64,000 nucleotides of DNA from Ascaphus truei (GCA_036426205.1 CM071570.1:2160678-2224677); one strand, 5' to 3'; shown: positions 12,820 to 25,446, numbered from the stretch's first letter. The notes: a model not told the origin generated them from the letters alone. Program-made: numbers and translations.

Positions 12820-13020
12820 ACTGACACCCATTAAATCCCAGTCTGAGTCACTGACACCCATTAAATCCCAGTCTGAGTCAAGGACACCCATTAAATCCCA
12901 ATCTGAATCAAGGACACCCATTAAATCCCAATCTGAATCAAGGACACCCATTACATCCCAATCTGAGTATTTATACCCATTAAATCCCAATCTGAGTCAC
13001 TGACACCCATTAAATCCCAA
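12820..13020. repeat. Minisatellite, 30 bp unit, seven copies
   Basis: GACACCCATTAAATCCCA + TCTGAGTCAAG, with ACTGA/AAGGA variants. Confidence 0.95.
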
Positions 13021-15486
13021 AAAGGTGATGCCGTTTCAGAAGGGGAAGGGGATGTGACGTTGTAAATGGTTGCTATAGGAAAAAAAATGCTTGCTATATT
13101 ATAATACATTAAAAATGTCTTTAAAATAGTTTTTTTTTTTAATTGCTACAAGTATGTTCTCAAAGTACAGAACTGATTTATTAAAAAAAAAACACCATGT
13201 AGGATATTGCTGGAACTGCAGCTTTAATCCTGTGAAATGCTCAGTGAAACCAGCGTATTTTGTAACAGTGTTTTGGAAATGTAAATTGTCTTTATGTTGC
13301 ACACATCAATTTGCATTGAAATGATCCTGGCCTCATCAATGAACTAAAAATGAATACATGCATTACCGCCATGCTGAACGGATTTAATCTTCTGTATACC
13401 AATGGGGTTTCTCTTAATGAAAGAGATTTACATTAGAGAAGTAGAAGGTTATTTTTTAATATAGCACTGACAACGTACTCTGTATGGAGAAGTTTAAAGA
13501 CACAATAAGGCCCTGTCCACAAGAGCTTGCAATCACATTTCTGGTGCTCAGAGTGAAAACGTGTCTTCCACCAGGTCACAAGGAGCCGCCACGGAGACTG
13601 GAACGTGGTTCTCCTGCAGTGTTTCCCCGCAAGGCTTCTCCTCCGGGACACAGTGACATCTCAGCAGACAAATACATTTTGCTATTTGAAAGCTTGGGAA
13701 GCAAATGGATGAAAAAGACGAGCCCGTCACTACAGCAAGCCAAAAAATATTCCATTTCAACATGGACCATTTATTTTCTGTACTGCTCTCACATGAAGAT
13801 ATCAGAACCACAGCAAATGCCTGGTCCAAGGAGCTTACAACCTTAATTGTATAGCCCACAATGCACAGGTGATGATAGGAAGGTCACATGAACCCGACAC
13901 TGTGGTCTCTCACTGACTATATCACGTCCCTGCCTTATGGTGGGACCTCCAGGATATTAGGACAGTGACATCTGGTCATACGTATCTCAGAGCTATCCCT
14001 AGTCAGAACTTCACGGCTGGAGCTGGGGAACTCCATGAAGCAAAGGGGTCGGGTCGCCAGCTGACTTATTAATGGTACAATTCCGGTTTCCCTGTGCATT
14101 ATTACAGGAACATGTGAGGCCGGGCTCTCACTCTGAAAGAGTAGTGGATACAGCACAAATAACAGCGGAAGAGGCAGGAAAAAGATTGTCACAATTCAAT
14201 AATGCTTGAAGGGGATTCTGCGGGTGGGTGGGGTGAAAGTCTCCGATCCGGCAGAGTTTATGACCTTGTAGGAAACCGTGCAGAGCAGACGGGCAGAATA
14301 AACACGATCTGCCCTCAGTTTGTACGTTTCTATATGTTCAATAAGTGACGCGCTATTGAGGTTCGTGGTGTGCGCGCTGAATCTTGGAATGAGGGGGAGA
14401 TGTTCCACTGGGCGACTTCACACCCCTACTCTCCCAATCCATACGCGCCATTCCCCCCGGTGCCTGAAAGGTCTTGGGAACACCCCAGTAACCGTTTCCC
14501 AATTTACAGGTATTAGGCAAATTGCCCCACAGCCAGAGCGCATAACAGTAACTTGTAGGTATGTTGTTATATAGAGCAATGCGTTGCATGCCCCTGCGCC
14601 AGGAAAAACATTACAAAGCCCGTCACCAGAAATACGCTACTGGACTTCTCAGCTATATTGCTATAGTTAGTGTTAGTGGTTAAGATGGGAAATGATACCC
14701 CAACTAGCTCTCAAAAGGACAGCGGGTGCATGGAACGTGAAGTCCACCTCTTATCCCGGCCGGGGCACTGTAACAAATATACCTGCCAATGTTTTTAAGG
14801 GTGATAACTGCAATGACTTTGGGGTGATTATTACAGCTGTTCCATTTCAGCTTGTGAACATCTGTGCTAAGTGTTCATGAAAGTGCGCTTACTGCTTTTA
14901 CTAAAGATATAAACCTCCCCAGATTTCCCCCGAAAAACCCGCAAAACCTCCACTCATGCCCAATTCATAGCGGCTTCGAGCAAGAATGAGGGCGTTCCAA
15001 GAACAACGCAAATCCCGTCACTAGCAATGAAAAGAAATATTCAGTGTGTGCACAAAACAGGCCAATCCCAACAAATCGCACAAATAAATCTATTAAATAT
15101 CAAAAAAGAAGAACACGAAGAGAAGCGAGGTGTCCATTAATGGAGCGCGCTTCTGATTAGGGGGGACGCTTCTCCCCAATTTATATTTCTGTTTTATTGT
15201 TGTGCACCTTTGTTATTATATTTCTGTTGTGTTACGTACGAGGGTGTCTTTAAGGAGGATTTAGAAGCGCTGGCTACACAATGTAGCTATTATTTTTGCA
15301 ACTTTTCCACAGGTGAGAAATTGGCAACAGTCACGAATTGTGCACATCTCAGATTACAGCTGTGGCCGTGTGACATTGTCCCACAGATAACACAACGTAT
15401 CCCATTATATCGCAGATCAGAGCGTTTCCACAGGATGCAATGAGATGACGCCTCGTGTCCGTACGCCTCCCACCATCCTGTAACAC
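13021..15486. other. No gene seen
   Basis: Mixed unique-looking sequence with A and T runs. Apart from two L2-tail fragments (13.5-13.85 kb), no exon, RNA gene or element ends could be supported. Confidence 0.5.
13500..13860 (-). mobile_element. Fragments of L2-tail-type repeats
   Basis: AGGCCCTGTCCACAAGAGCT (13508) and TGGTCCAAGGAGCTTACAAC (13821) match the 'CTGCCCCGAGGAGCTTACAG' block of such repeats in reverse. The rest is unassigned. Confidence 0.3.
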
Positions 15487-15615
15487 TTAGATTGTCAGCT
15501 CTGTGGCACAGTTCTCATTTACTGTTGCACGTATCCCCGTTGTTTGTAATATATTTACCGAGCATTGTAATGTTGTAAAACGCGGCGTACAAAAATAAAA
15601 CGATACATACGGTAC
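15487..15615 (+). mobile_element. L2-tail-type repeat, decayed
   Basis: AGATTGTCAGCTCTGTGGCA ... TTGTAAAACGCGGCGTAC AAAAATAAA follows the AGATTGTAAGCTC...TGTAAAGCGCTGCG...AATAA pattern. Confidence 0.5.
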
Positions 15616-15943
15616 TGGTGCAGAATATCTCAATCCCACCGTGACGCCGGCAACATCTGCACCATGACAGCCCCCCCCCCCCCCCCCAGAATATACACCT
15701 CTAGTATTAGCCATGTTAATGCTTTTACTACCATGAGTCACAGACTCATCTGGCAGATAAGTGGTTAAAAACAAAAGGTAGGAATGCTACAATACAGAGT
15801 CCCTGCAATGTGATACATCTCTCTATAACATCCAGGCTTTCATTAATAAACAATAAAGGTGGATCTGTAGCTTGGTAATAAGAGCAGTGTTGCTGTGTTA
15901 CTGTGTTACTGCAGAGCCACCACATGAAGGTAACAGGGTTATA

Positions 15944-16212
15944 GAAGGGTAACATGTCACACATGACACATTATATAAGGGTAACATGTCACACATGCCT
16001 CATTATATAAGGGTAACATGTCACGCATGACTCATTATATAAGGGTAACATGTCACACAACACAGTATATAAGGGTAACATATCACGCATGACACGTTAT
16101 ATAAGGGTAACATATCACACATGACACATTATATAAGGGTAACATATCACGCATGACACATTATATAAGGGTAACATATCACGCATGACACATTATATAA
16201 GGGTAATATATC
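15944..16212. repeat. Minisatellite, about 33 bp unit, eight copies
   Basis: ATTATATAAGGGTAACATGT + CACACATGACAC; later copies change CATGTCACACATG to CATATCACGCATG. It ends 30 bp before the dnmt3a exon 3 donor, inside the intron. Confidence 0.95.
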
Positions 16213-16245
16213 ATGGACATAAGCACTCGCTGAGCATCTACTCAC

Positions 16246-16350
16246 CATAGTGTGTTTGCGTTTCCTCCCTGGACGCCCCACTTTCTTCATGGACCCCCCC
16301 ATGAGCTGCTTCTCCTCCTTGGTCTTCTGTTCTTTGGGGGCCTCCTCTCC
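16246..16350 (-). CDS. dnmt3a: dnmt3a second coding exon (canonical exon 3)
   Basis: A 105 bp exon open throughout. On the minus strand it is bounded by an acceptor (...TGTCCTGCAG just above 16350) and a donor (GTGAGTAG just below 16246). It encodes 35 residues starting GEEAPKEQKTKEEK and ending with the basic motif KKVGRPGRKRKH. Human DNMT3A has, from memory, GEEQEE...KEERQ...ARKVGRPGRKRKH in an exon that is also 105 bp and phase 0 at both ends. Length, phase and the GRPGRKRK core all agree. This segment lies in the unstructured N-terminal tail of the long isoform, and the basic cluster is expected to act in DNA or chromatin binding and nuclear import. No later exon (PWWP, ADD, catalytic) is recognisable in the 16 kb below it. 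Its strand conflicts with the exon at 32 kb. A 36-codon alternative frame over the same bases has no homology that I know. Confidence 0.88.
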
Positions 16351-16789
16351 CTGCAGGACACAAGCACGTGTTAATCATGGAATAAGGGTTCACCCGAGGC
16401 TGGGCCGCAATACGGGCAGTCTGTAGTGCGCAGGTCACTCACCCCCACGGCTCAGATACAAACACACTCTGGACAAGGACAGAGTAGACCGGGACTCAAG
16501 ACAGGTCTAGAAAGTTATACAACCAGTACTGCTATAATGCCACTCTGGTGATATCATTTATGGTCCAGGAAGTTCCACAGATCACGAATATCAATGTCAA
16601 CTAATGGCACTTCCACCTCTCCATAACCGCCGAGAAGATCAACGTAACTACATTATCTACCAGATCATTCTTACACCGGCGATCCATCACCGCTAAAGAA
16701 ACCCAGTCTCGTATGGTAACAGAATATCCCGAGGACCCGGCAGCTGGGCCCACAAGTTGGGCTTGCACTTCCGGGAGGGCCTGGGACGC

Positions 16790-16914
16790 TCTACCTGGCT
16801 CCCCGCCCGCTCTACCCGGCTCCCCGCCCGCTCTACCTGGCTCCCCGCCCGCTCTACCTGGCTCCCCGCCTGCTCTACCTGGCTCCCCGCCCGCTCTACC
16901 TGGCTCCCCCGCCC
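16790..16914. repeat. Minisatellite, 21 bp unit, six copies
   Basis: CTCTACCTGGCTCCCCGCCCG. Being a multiple of 3, it yields a collagen-like GEPGRAG frame on the minus strand, which is an artefact. Confidence 0.95.
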
Positions 16915-17990
16915 GCGGCCCCAATGACGTCCATTACTTAGGATCATTTCGATTATTTTATTGATATTTTAATTTTTTCTTGCTCTATTAAACACAGAAT
17001 ATTAAATTCTCGAGACCAGGAAGGGGAGGACCTGCACCCTCCCCGTGACCACGTGCTGGACGAGAAGGGTCCCGTGGAACACCGATTACGAACGCCCGGG
17101 AGAAGTGAGCAAAACCAGAGAATGCCAGAAGGCCCTCCCCCAGGGCGCCAGCCTTATTGACGTACGTTGCACTACTGTAGAGCACCATCGGTAAACATTT
17201 CAATTAATGTTTTCCTTCATTTGCTAACCTCCCTCTAAAAACTATTGAATATTTTGAAAGTTACAGGGAATAATATAACGACGATAAGTGTATTAATGAT
17301 AAATGGTACTGGAACAATAAAAAAAGTATTTCATATTAGCAAGAATATTTAAAACCATATAGACAAACCCTTAAATTATAGGATAAAAATCAGCAAAAAG
17401 TATTCAAATGCAAACGGCGTTAAGAAAACAGACGCAGAAAATCCTTTCAGCTAAAGAGACTCATTTTCATGAGAGAAAGGAAGAGTTATTTACCGGTTTT
17501 AATTGCTGTTCCGTAATGTAAGATATGTTCATTCGCTTTGCAAAGTACAAAAAAATCTCCGTGGCGAATATCCCGGCGTATAAAACGCGCTGCTTTCATT
17601 AGCCATCGGCTAAACCGTGTATAGGATGGAGTGTAAATCCCAAAATTGTAGTGACCAGGGCAGGGATATGAAGCCGTTTTTAATGGTTTCCAGCGGGAAA
17701 AATGCTTTCGCAGCAATATTTGTGCGCTGAATGATTTATGGGGGGGTCCTGAGACTGGGATCAAAAGAGGAACGTCATTAGTGACCACAATGATTAACCA
17801 GAAAAAGATGCCACACAGCTGGATCCCACCACATGTTACACATGTACACAAATATAACACAATCTGTTAGCGAGCACACAAACATCCTATACTCACATTT
17901 AGGACTCTTCTCAAGAATACATGTATATAGTGGGGCAGGGTCTGGTGTATCAAGTGTGTCTCTTTCCTGAAGAAATGTCCTACGAAGTCG
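16915..17990. other. No gene seen
   Basis: A/T-rich tract with several short frames. No splice-bounded exon or known element recognised. Confidence 0.4.
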
Positions 17991-17999
17991 GGTTAGTCC

Positions 18000-18366
18000 G
18001 AGTGTGTAACTGGCTCACATATGTGTGTAACTGGCTCACGTATGTGTGTAACCGGCTCACGTATGTGTGTAACCGGCTCACGTATGTGTGTAACTGGCTC
18101 ACGTATGTGTGTAACTGGCACATGTGTGTGTGTAACTGGCACACGTGTGTGTGTAACTGCCACACATGTGTGTAACTGGTACACGTACGTGTGTAACCGG
18201 CACACGTATGTGTGTAACCGGCTCACGTATGTGTGTAACCGGCACACGTATGTGTGTAACTGGCTCACGTATGTGTGTAACTGGCTCACGTATGTGTGTA
18301 ACTGGCTCACGTATGTGTGTAACTGGCACACGTATGTGTGTAACTGGCCCACGTATGTGTACGCTA
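18000..18366. repeat. Minisatellite, 21 bp unit, about 17 copies
   Basis: TGTGTGTAACTGGCTCACGTA, with CTGG/CCGG and CTCACG/CACACG variants. Alternating TG steps make it Z-DNA-prone. Confidence 0.95.
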
Positions 18367-18639
18367 ACTAAAGTGGTGTGTTTCTGAAATCAGCCCCCGT
18401 TATTTTGGCGCACAGAGCGGGACTGCACGGGGCGTACAGATCGTCATGGCATGGACTAAAGAATAATGTTTCTGTGTGCCAAAAAGGGGGGGAAATGCAT
18501 CAAAATCGCTGCCACGTTCAGCTTGGAGCAAACCGTAAAACCTCTGCTAACAGTGTAAGCGCAGAATGAAGTTACTATGCAACACCCCAAACATGTGCTG
18601 GCCGCAGCACGGATATTTCATTACATAGGTTAACAAAAC

Positions 18640-18900
18640 GGATTATATCCAGTGTCAAATGACGCGCGGGGTCACGTGACATCATTTGACATTGCATTGC
18701 CATGGCGACGCGGCACCGAGGAAAGGTAGCTGAAGTCCCCGCCCCCCCAAAATAATCTTACACCGCTCACTTTGCGCACCCTTGTTATAGTGCAGACGCT
18801 AGCTTTTGGGTACCAGCTATTCTAGGCGTGCATGCGGTATTCTGTGTGCTATATCAGACGGCGTCACGTGACCCCGCGCATCATTTGACACTGGAAATTG
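18640..18900. repeat. Inverted pair of the TCAAATGACGC / GGGTCACGTGAC repeat
   Basis: TGTCAAATGACGCGCGGGG followed by TCACGTGAC at about 18652-18680 recurs in reverse complement at about 18860-18892, 180 bp away. CCATGGCGACGCGGC and TTTGCGCACC between them link it to the hAT-like family at 36.4 and 56.9 kb. Confidence 0.55.
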
Positions 18901-19224
18901 GGGGGGGGGGGAGCATAGGGCCCGGCAGGCAGGGGGGGGGGGCGCAGCACAGAAAGTTCAGCGCCCCTGTACTATAATATAATTATCGCTGGCGGTGCCC
19001 CAGGGATATGGGTATTATCACAACAACAACAATATTCCCTTAGGGAGCACACGGGTATACCAAGAATAATACAGTGTTACTGAATGTGACACATAAAAAC
19101 AGGGGAGAAAGAGTGAAATGGAGGGGCGCCAAACTAGCGCCTCACGGGACAAAATACCTAAATATTAAAGTGCTCCGCTGATAATAGTACAGGGGAGACT
19201 GGTATTAGTAAATCACTTCACTCA

Positions 19225-19229
19225 AAATG

Positions 19230-19311
<82 letters not shown>

Positions 19312-19312
19312 A
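19225..19312. repeat. Compound microsatellite (CA)n(TA)n(CA)n
   Basis: About 10 CA, 14 TA, then 18 CA units, nearly symmetrical. Confidence 0.95.
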
Positions 19313-19424
19313 GCCAATTTCCTAATAGTAATAACACAACACATCCCGTTATCACTCAGCATATCACAGTTTTGATATCACGCAATAGTAATCAGAGAAC
19401 GTGTCCTGTGATATCCCCGGCCAC

Positions 19425-19612
19425 TTCTGTATACAGACTGACACCTCTGTATACAGACTGACACCTCTGTATACAGACTGACACCTCTGTATACAGACTG
19501 ACACCTCTGTGTACAGACTGACACCTCTGTGTACAGACTGACACCTCTGTGTACAGACTGACACCTCTGTGTACAGACTGACACCTCTGTGTACAGACTG
19601 ACACCTCTGTGC
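19425..19612. repeat. Minisatellite, 20 bp unit, ten copies
   Basis: ACAGACTGACACCTCTGTAT; the first five copies have TAT and the later ones TGT. Confidence 0.95.
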
Positions 19613-19712
19613 CCAGGGACACAGGTGTACCGCACCGCCCAGGGACACAGGTGTACCGCACCGCCCAGGGACACAGGTGTACCGCACTGCCCACGGACAC
19701 AGGTGTACAAAA
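19610..19712. repeat. Minisatellite, 26 bp unit, four copies
   Basis: GCCCAGGGACACAGGTGTAC + CGCACC. Directly follows the 20 bp array and shares its CTCTGTG/ACACAGG wording. Confidence 0.9.
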
Positions 19713-21114
19713 ATGAAAAAATAAGTTTATTGTCAATCTGACTTGACAAACAAGGAGGGTGTTTACCGCCTTGACGCTTTAAAGCACGGACTCTCACTAA
19801 CGCTAATGCGTGTGGAAGATGACAGGTGTGCTGTAAACACCAGCACCACCGTTGGAAAGCTGCCTGCAGATAGAACTCCCGTACGCCGAGTTTGGAGGGG
19901 GAGCAAGTGGCTGCCCAAAGTCCAACCCCCCATTGACGACACACGCGCTGACGTCACGAGTCACCTGACGCGGAAGCGGATACACGCCGCCGATCGAGTG
20001 AAGGAGAGAGGAAGAGTCACTGAGCACCCCAACCAACAGACAGGTGGATTACTTCTGTTCCAGCGGTCATTCAAAGTACCGAAGTGCCTGTATCTACTTA
20101 TTCTTTTGTGAGTGTTTATAACCGTTTTTAATTATTCCATACATTGACTATACTACTCTATGGGTTTTGCGCTTTTTCCTCTTTTTTGTCTCTGCCTTCT
20201 CTAAGTAAGGGTCATTTAGTCAAAGCCTTTGACCAAAGTATTGTTAAGCTTTTTCCAGGCCCTATCACTCTTTTCAAACGTTCTCTTTACCTCTTTGATG
20301 GAGGAAGAAGTCTCAATAAGACAGGTCATTCCTGGGTGGGTCACAAGAGCTGCTATTTAAAAGATGGTATTGGTGACCTTACGGGTTTCTCTATGTTGGG
20401 CAGAACATCACGCCAGGAAAGTACCCAAGGCCTCCGCTCCCTCTTCTCTTGTATTGCTTCTTTGAAAGGAAATAACTGAACGGGACGCGGCCGTCACAGA
20501 TAGTCCAAGCAGAGAAGACAAACTCCTTCCATTTCCAAAGAAACCAAACCCGGACAAATGTTCTCGTTCTGCAGGATTCCCATAGATGAAAGAAAGCCAT
20601 TATATTGTTCAGCCATTAAGAAAATGTCTCTTTCTAGGTTTGGTGATGTGTATATATCATACAAACGGTTAATACTCTGACGCCAATCAGCAGATCCTGA
20701 TGGACCCATCATTCTGCCCCCTTGGGTTCCTCCGGGAGTCACAGAAAATGGCACGAGACTCATGGACCGGATTTTGTAATATGGAGGATCATATCTATTA
20801 GGCGCGGCTTCTCCATCAAACGCCTTCAGGCATCAGGGGACACGGCTGGTCCTGCTCCATTCAAGACCTGGGCTTTAAGGTGTTTTCCAGCCACAGAAGG
20901 TTTCATACGTCATAGCACCGTATACATAATGAAGAACGGGCACTTTGTCTTTTCAAACAGAGAAATAAGGGTTTATTTAGCCATCGCACGCCCCAGGTCT
21001 GTGATTCCTGAATAAACCCTTCTTTCTTGGTTTGAAAATCCAAAGTGCCCTTTGTAGAAGAACTGAACCCCCCACTCTAAGACTTTAGGGTGACAATCTG
21101 TCAGAAGACTTTTA
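19713..21114. other. No assigned gene; one unrecognised minus-strand frame
   Basis: A minus-strand frame (20494-20763, open to about 20830) reads GEAAPNRYDPPYYKIRS, MSLVPFSVTPGG and DWRQSINRLYDIYTSPNLER. It looks protein-like, but I do not recognise it; it may be retroelement gag-like or an isolated exon. The remainder is unassigned. Confidence 0.25.
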
Positions 21115-21350
21115 TGACATATTTATTTATTTATTTATTTATAAAATATTTTACCAGGAAGTAATACATTGAGAGTTACCTCTCGTTTTCAAGTATGTCC
21201 TGGGCACAGAGTAAAACAAAATAATACATGGTTACAAATACAGTTACATAAATGAACAAGGTATACATTATATACAAGACATTGCATGCACAGTTAAAGA
21301 AAATATATATTATGAGCGTATGAAACAGTTACAGACCAGATTAAAGTGTA
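21115..21350 (-). mobile_element. LINE/SINE 3' end with (TAAA)n tail
   Basis: On the minus strand CCAGGACATACTTGAAAACG then AGAGGTAACTCTCAATG and TTCCTGGTAAAATATTTT end in an AAAT tail (21120-21142). It has the look of a 3'-anchored retroposon. Known to me as a common frog repeat, family name uncertain. Confidence 0.5.
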
Positions 21351-22770
21351 TGCACAACAAGAGTGCGTATTATTACTAAACACCTGGGTCTGAATACAAA
21401 ATGCACTGCACTTTATTCGCAAACATCTATTTTTTACTAAACCCAGCAAAGCGGCATGCGTGCGTCATTTCACACGGTCTCACCGTTTGGGCGCGTACTC
21501 CGCATTCCGGCAACTACAATGTTACTCGCCGAGCTGAATAAAACTGAGACAACCTAAAAGAAACAAATGTTTATTCTCTTTCCAGGGGCGTATACGTCTA
21601 ATGGGAAAGCATAAGAGAAATGCAACTAGCAAAATGAGACGGTTTATAATTAGATAAGCGGACTGTCCATACAGCCGTTTCAGGTTAACTAGCAAAAATG
21701 AAATACTGTACCTCTCTTATGGTGCTACAGGCCTTTCTTACCCACAATGCCATTCTGTACTGAGCAAGGGTCTGAGATCTAGAAAAATATAACCCCCCAC
21801 ATCTTTCTTCATTTTCCTGGTAATCTGGACATTGGGGACAGCGTCTGACAAGTTCGGAGCACCGGTATTTAGACATTTTCAGGGTTTTCTGAATCGTCAG
21901 AAGTGCTACCTTTTTTCTTTATAGCACTGTTTAGTACATACGGCCGTCAGCATTTGGAACTCCTATTTGTATAGAGATCTGAAGATTCCATCAGTGATTT
22001 TAAGATCAGAGTTGTGGGGTTTGCGACCCTTCAGTGTGCATCTCGGGGGAGGGGGGGGGATGCTTTTGCAGTTCTCTTCTGAAAGAAAAAAGTACATAAT
22101 TAGCATGAGTTTTAAAAATATATATATTTAAAGGTGAACTCTGCTAGCTGCCCAAAGACATCACTTTGTAAAGAATTTATACATCAAATGTAATGGTTGT
22201 TCTTTAAACCAATGTTCCCGTGATTACAGTGAAGCGATGGCATCTCTTGTTCTGTGGTGGGGGGGGGGGGGGGGGGGGGAAAGAAGCACAATTTGTTTTC
22301 CTTTGATTGGAGGAGGGTTTGTCGGTAAAGTGTTTCGAGAGCCAGTAAAGATAGGGGAGGTGTGTAGAAAGGGGTTTTCCTGTGCAAACTCCTGTTGAAT
22401 TGATAGTGATATCAGAGAAAATGAGACCCCTCCTCAGTCTCTGCTCACCGTGTTTATTAACAAGTCTTTCAAAAATGGATTGAAAAACGCATCCATGGGA
22501 GGGATTACCTCTCATTGAATGTACATCAAGCTGGATCATTGTTTATAAAGTTGATGGCTGATCGGGGCATTCCCACAATATTCTCTACATTTCTATCACA
22601 CTTCTGTACATCACATGCCTGCCAGATTTGTTGGTTGGCACCATTATATTTTGCAACCCATCGATAGTATTTTTACATCATACAATTCAAAAGTAGTCTG
22701 AAACTCAATCGCAATAGAGACATTGGCGGCAGGGAGAGGTCACTGGGTTCACCTAACCTCCCAAACATTG
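21351..22770. other. No gene seen
   Basis: Unique-looking sequence with a poly-G run (22259-22279). A minus-strand frame ending at GTAAGA near 21740 (CSELVRRCPQCPDYQENEER) could be exon-like but is unsupported. Confidence 0.3.
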
Positions 22771-23036
22771 TCCATGGCTGGACACGGGCCAAGCGCCTAT
22801 GGCTGGACACGGGCCAAGCGCCTATGGCTGGACACGGGCCAAGCGCCCATGGCTGGACACGGGCCAAGCGCCCATGGCTGGACACGGGCCAAGCGCCCAT
22901 GGCTGGACACGGGCCAAGCGCCCATGGCTGGACACGGGCCAAGCGCCCATGGCTGGACACGGGCCAAGCGCCCATGGCTGGACACGGGCCAAGCGCCCAT
23001 GGCTGGACACGGGCCAAGCGCCCATGGCTGGACACT
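22771..23036. repeat. Minisatellite, 25 bp unit, about 10.5 copies
   Basis: GGCTGGACACGGGCCAAGCG + CCCAT. The first two copies have CCTAT; the others are identical. The array is clean. Confidence 0.95.
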
Positions 23037-23038
23037 GG

Positions 23039-23360
23039 TGTCACGGTAGCTTATGACAAGATTTAATGAACACCAAATATCTGGGTTGAACTGAACGAGG
23101 CTTAGATATAATAAAATATAATTTATTCCTTAAAAAGGTGAACACAGCAATATAGTACAATTAAGGTAACACTTACTTAGGGTTGGGGATGGAGAAGGAT
23201 CAGCTAGCAATTCTCCAGCAATCCGGTGACATTCAAGATGGTATCAGAAGAAGAACTAAAAACTGTAGGGTTGACACAGTTTATATACCTGTGTAACCCT
23301 ATTCTTAACATTGAATACAGACTATTGGTGAACAATTATCTGTATCCAATCCCTACTGCT
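23039..23360 (-). mobile_element. Truncated second copy of the same LTR-like element
   Basis: Starts TGTCACGG like the element at 8226 and matches its 3' portion with indels (ATATAATTTATTCCTT, GGTGAACACA). It keeps the minus-strand AATAAA (23123-23128) and TATA box (about 23279-23287). Homology fades near 23360, where a 63 bp minisatellite begins. Its left edge directly abuts a 25 bp minisatellite. Confidence 0.65.
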
Positions 23361-23640
23361 TCACACTCGGTGCCAGTCAGTGTCTTTACTCACAGAGCCG
23401 CTCCTTCTCCTAGGTTCCCCTGCTTCACACTCGGTGCCAGTCAGTGTCTTTACTCACTGAGCCGCTCCTTCTCCCAGGTTCCCCTGCTTCACACTCAGTG
23501 CCAGTCAGTGTCTTTACTCACTGAGCCGCTCCTGCTCCCAGGTTCCCCTGCTTCACACTACAGTGCCCAAGTAGTAGTCGCTTGCTTAAGTGAGCCGCGT
23601 CCCCTTTCTCCCAAAGAGCTACCGTCCTGCATCACACTCA
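23361..23640. repeat. Minisatellite, about 63 bp unit, four copies
   Basis: GCCGCTCCTTCTCCCAGG, TTCCCCTGCTTCACACT, CAGTGCCAGTCAGTGTCTTT. Related to 1315-1475. The last copy is indel-rich. Confidence 0.9.
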
Positions 23641-25035
23641 CATGAAGTTGCCCCACGACAAGTTTGATGCTTTACTACACTGACTGTGCCGACCCCTGTT
23701 CACTTATCGTCCCAGGTTCTCACATTCTTCTAACACTCAATGCCAGCAGTGTAGTCTTAGCTCACCACTGAAGCCGCCCTATCTCCTTCTTCCCCAAGGT
23801 CAGTCCCTGCATCACATCTCAGGTTCCAGCCTTCCAGAAGCCCCACAACCTGCATAATGCCGGTCATGCCCACCGTTGATAGTAGGACCTCTGCACATAC
23901 CTCTGAGTCAGTTGACGTGCATTTCATACTGCGCCGCAGTGAGTGGCGCCTGCATACTGGTCGTGACACGTAGTGATTGGCCATAATGGTAATGCCATGA
24001 ACGTGGCACCTTTGCACAATACTGGTCAGACTTGATGTGGCCTGCATAACTACTGCGTCATAAGCCGTGATAGTATGGCTCGAATACTAGCGTCCATGCC
24101 GCCTGACGTGGCCCTGCGATAATAGGTGTCATGCCGTGACGCTGGGCTGGCATACAGGGCATGCCTTGATGTGTCGCGCTGATACTGGTGCATGCATATG
24201 ACGTAGGCTGCCATCACACCTGGTAATGCCATGACCGTAGGCTGCCATACCGGCGTTCATTTATGCCGCCTGACGTAGCAGCTGCATAATCGCGTCAGTG
24301 CCCGTTGACGTGGCCATGCATAACTGGTATGCCTGACTAGCCTGCCGCTGCCATCACTGGGTCATGCATCAGCACTGTGCCGCCCTGCATACGGCCGGAG
24401 ATGCACCAGTCGGATCGTGCAGCTGGAAATGAGTAATGCCGTGACGTGGCTGGCATAACTGGTCATGCGTCCTCGCTGATACGTTGCCTATGAGCCATAC
24501 TGGTCATGCATGACGTGGCTGGCGCATAACTGTTGGGTGAACGCCGTCAGTGGCTGCATACTGGTCATGCCTTGTGATGTGGCTGCCATACTGGTCATGA
24601 CCGTTCGACGTAGCACTTGCATATGGTTGACGTGCCTGGTGCTAGTTAGCCGTGACGTGGCTGCATAATGGTCATGCCCTATTGCGACATCCTTAGCTAC
24701 GTGGCTTGGCCTACTCGGTCATGCTCTGATGCTGATACGGCAGCGTGAACGTGGCTGCATACTGTCTCGTATGGGCGGTCCTGGTGACGATAGAGCTGAT
24801 CATACCTGGTTATGCCGTGACGTGGGTCTGCAACGGTAATTGCCTGAGGTGAGCTGCATACTAGCAGGTACATGCATAGACGTAGGGCGAGACTGTGTCA
24901 GATGACCTGCGACTGACGTAGGCAGTGCGTGCAGCTTGCATCGCTATACTGTGTCATGACCGTGACGTGGCCTTGCATACTGTCGTAATGCCATGATGGG
25001 CTGCCTGAATATGTTCATGCCTGGTGTTAGCTGCA
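23641..25035. repeat. Highly degraded array, about 27 bp unit
   Basis: The words GCCGTGACGTGGCTG and CATACTGGTCATG alternate throughout, but hardly two copies agree. Indels occur every few bases. The first 200 bp blend with the 63 bp repeat. Confidence 0.75.
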
Positions 25036-25446
25036 GGATTCATGAACGCTTTGACCAAAGCGCGTTAACTAAATGCCGACCTTTTTCATATGAATTATGT
25101 AGGCATTTCACTGTCTGTTATTTTTGTCACATTGATTAGCTCTCGTGGCCTTTCGTCTTTGTTACCCCTGGGGTACCAGATGTTTGAAATGAGACCTGTT
25201 AGCCTTTGGGGAAGTGGGGGAGCGTATCAGTAGCAGAATATGCCATCCCAAAGAGAACCCTTTTACCGGAGCAGTGTCAGGAGGTGGGTGGTATGTTCAC
25301 TGGGTCACTGATATAGAAATAATGTCCGTATTGTGCATGTTACTGTCCATATTGCTTTCGTCCCTTGTGGGGAAACACCTGTTGCTACTGTCAGCAACCA
25401 CAATAACTCGGGGCTGGCGAAACTCCCGCTCTCAAGGCAAAAAAAA

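Noticed and set aside
16238..16438. 66-codon minus-strand frame over the dnmt3a exon
   Set aside because: It is a different frame from the dnmt3a reading and crosses the splice acceptor; a shadow.
16601..16947. Collagen-like GEPGRAG frame on the minus strand
   Set aside because: Six copies of a 21 bp GC-rich repeat; no start context, splice sites or conserved flanks.
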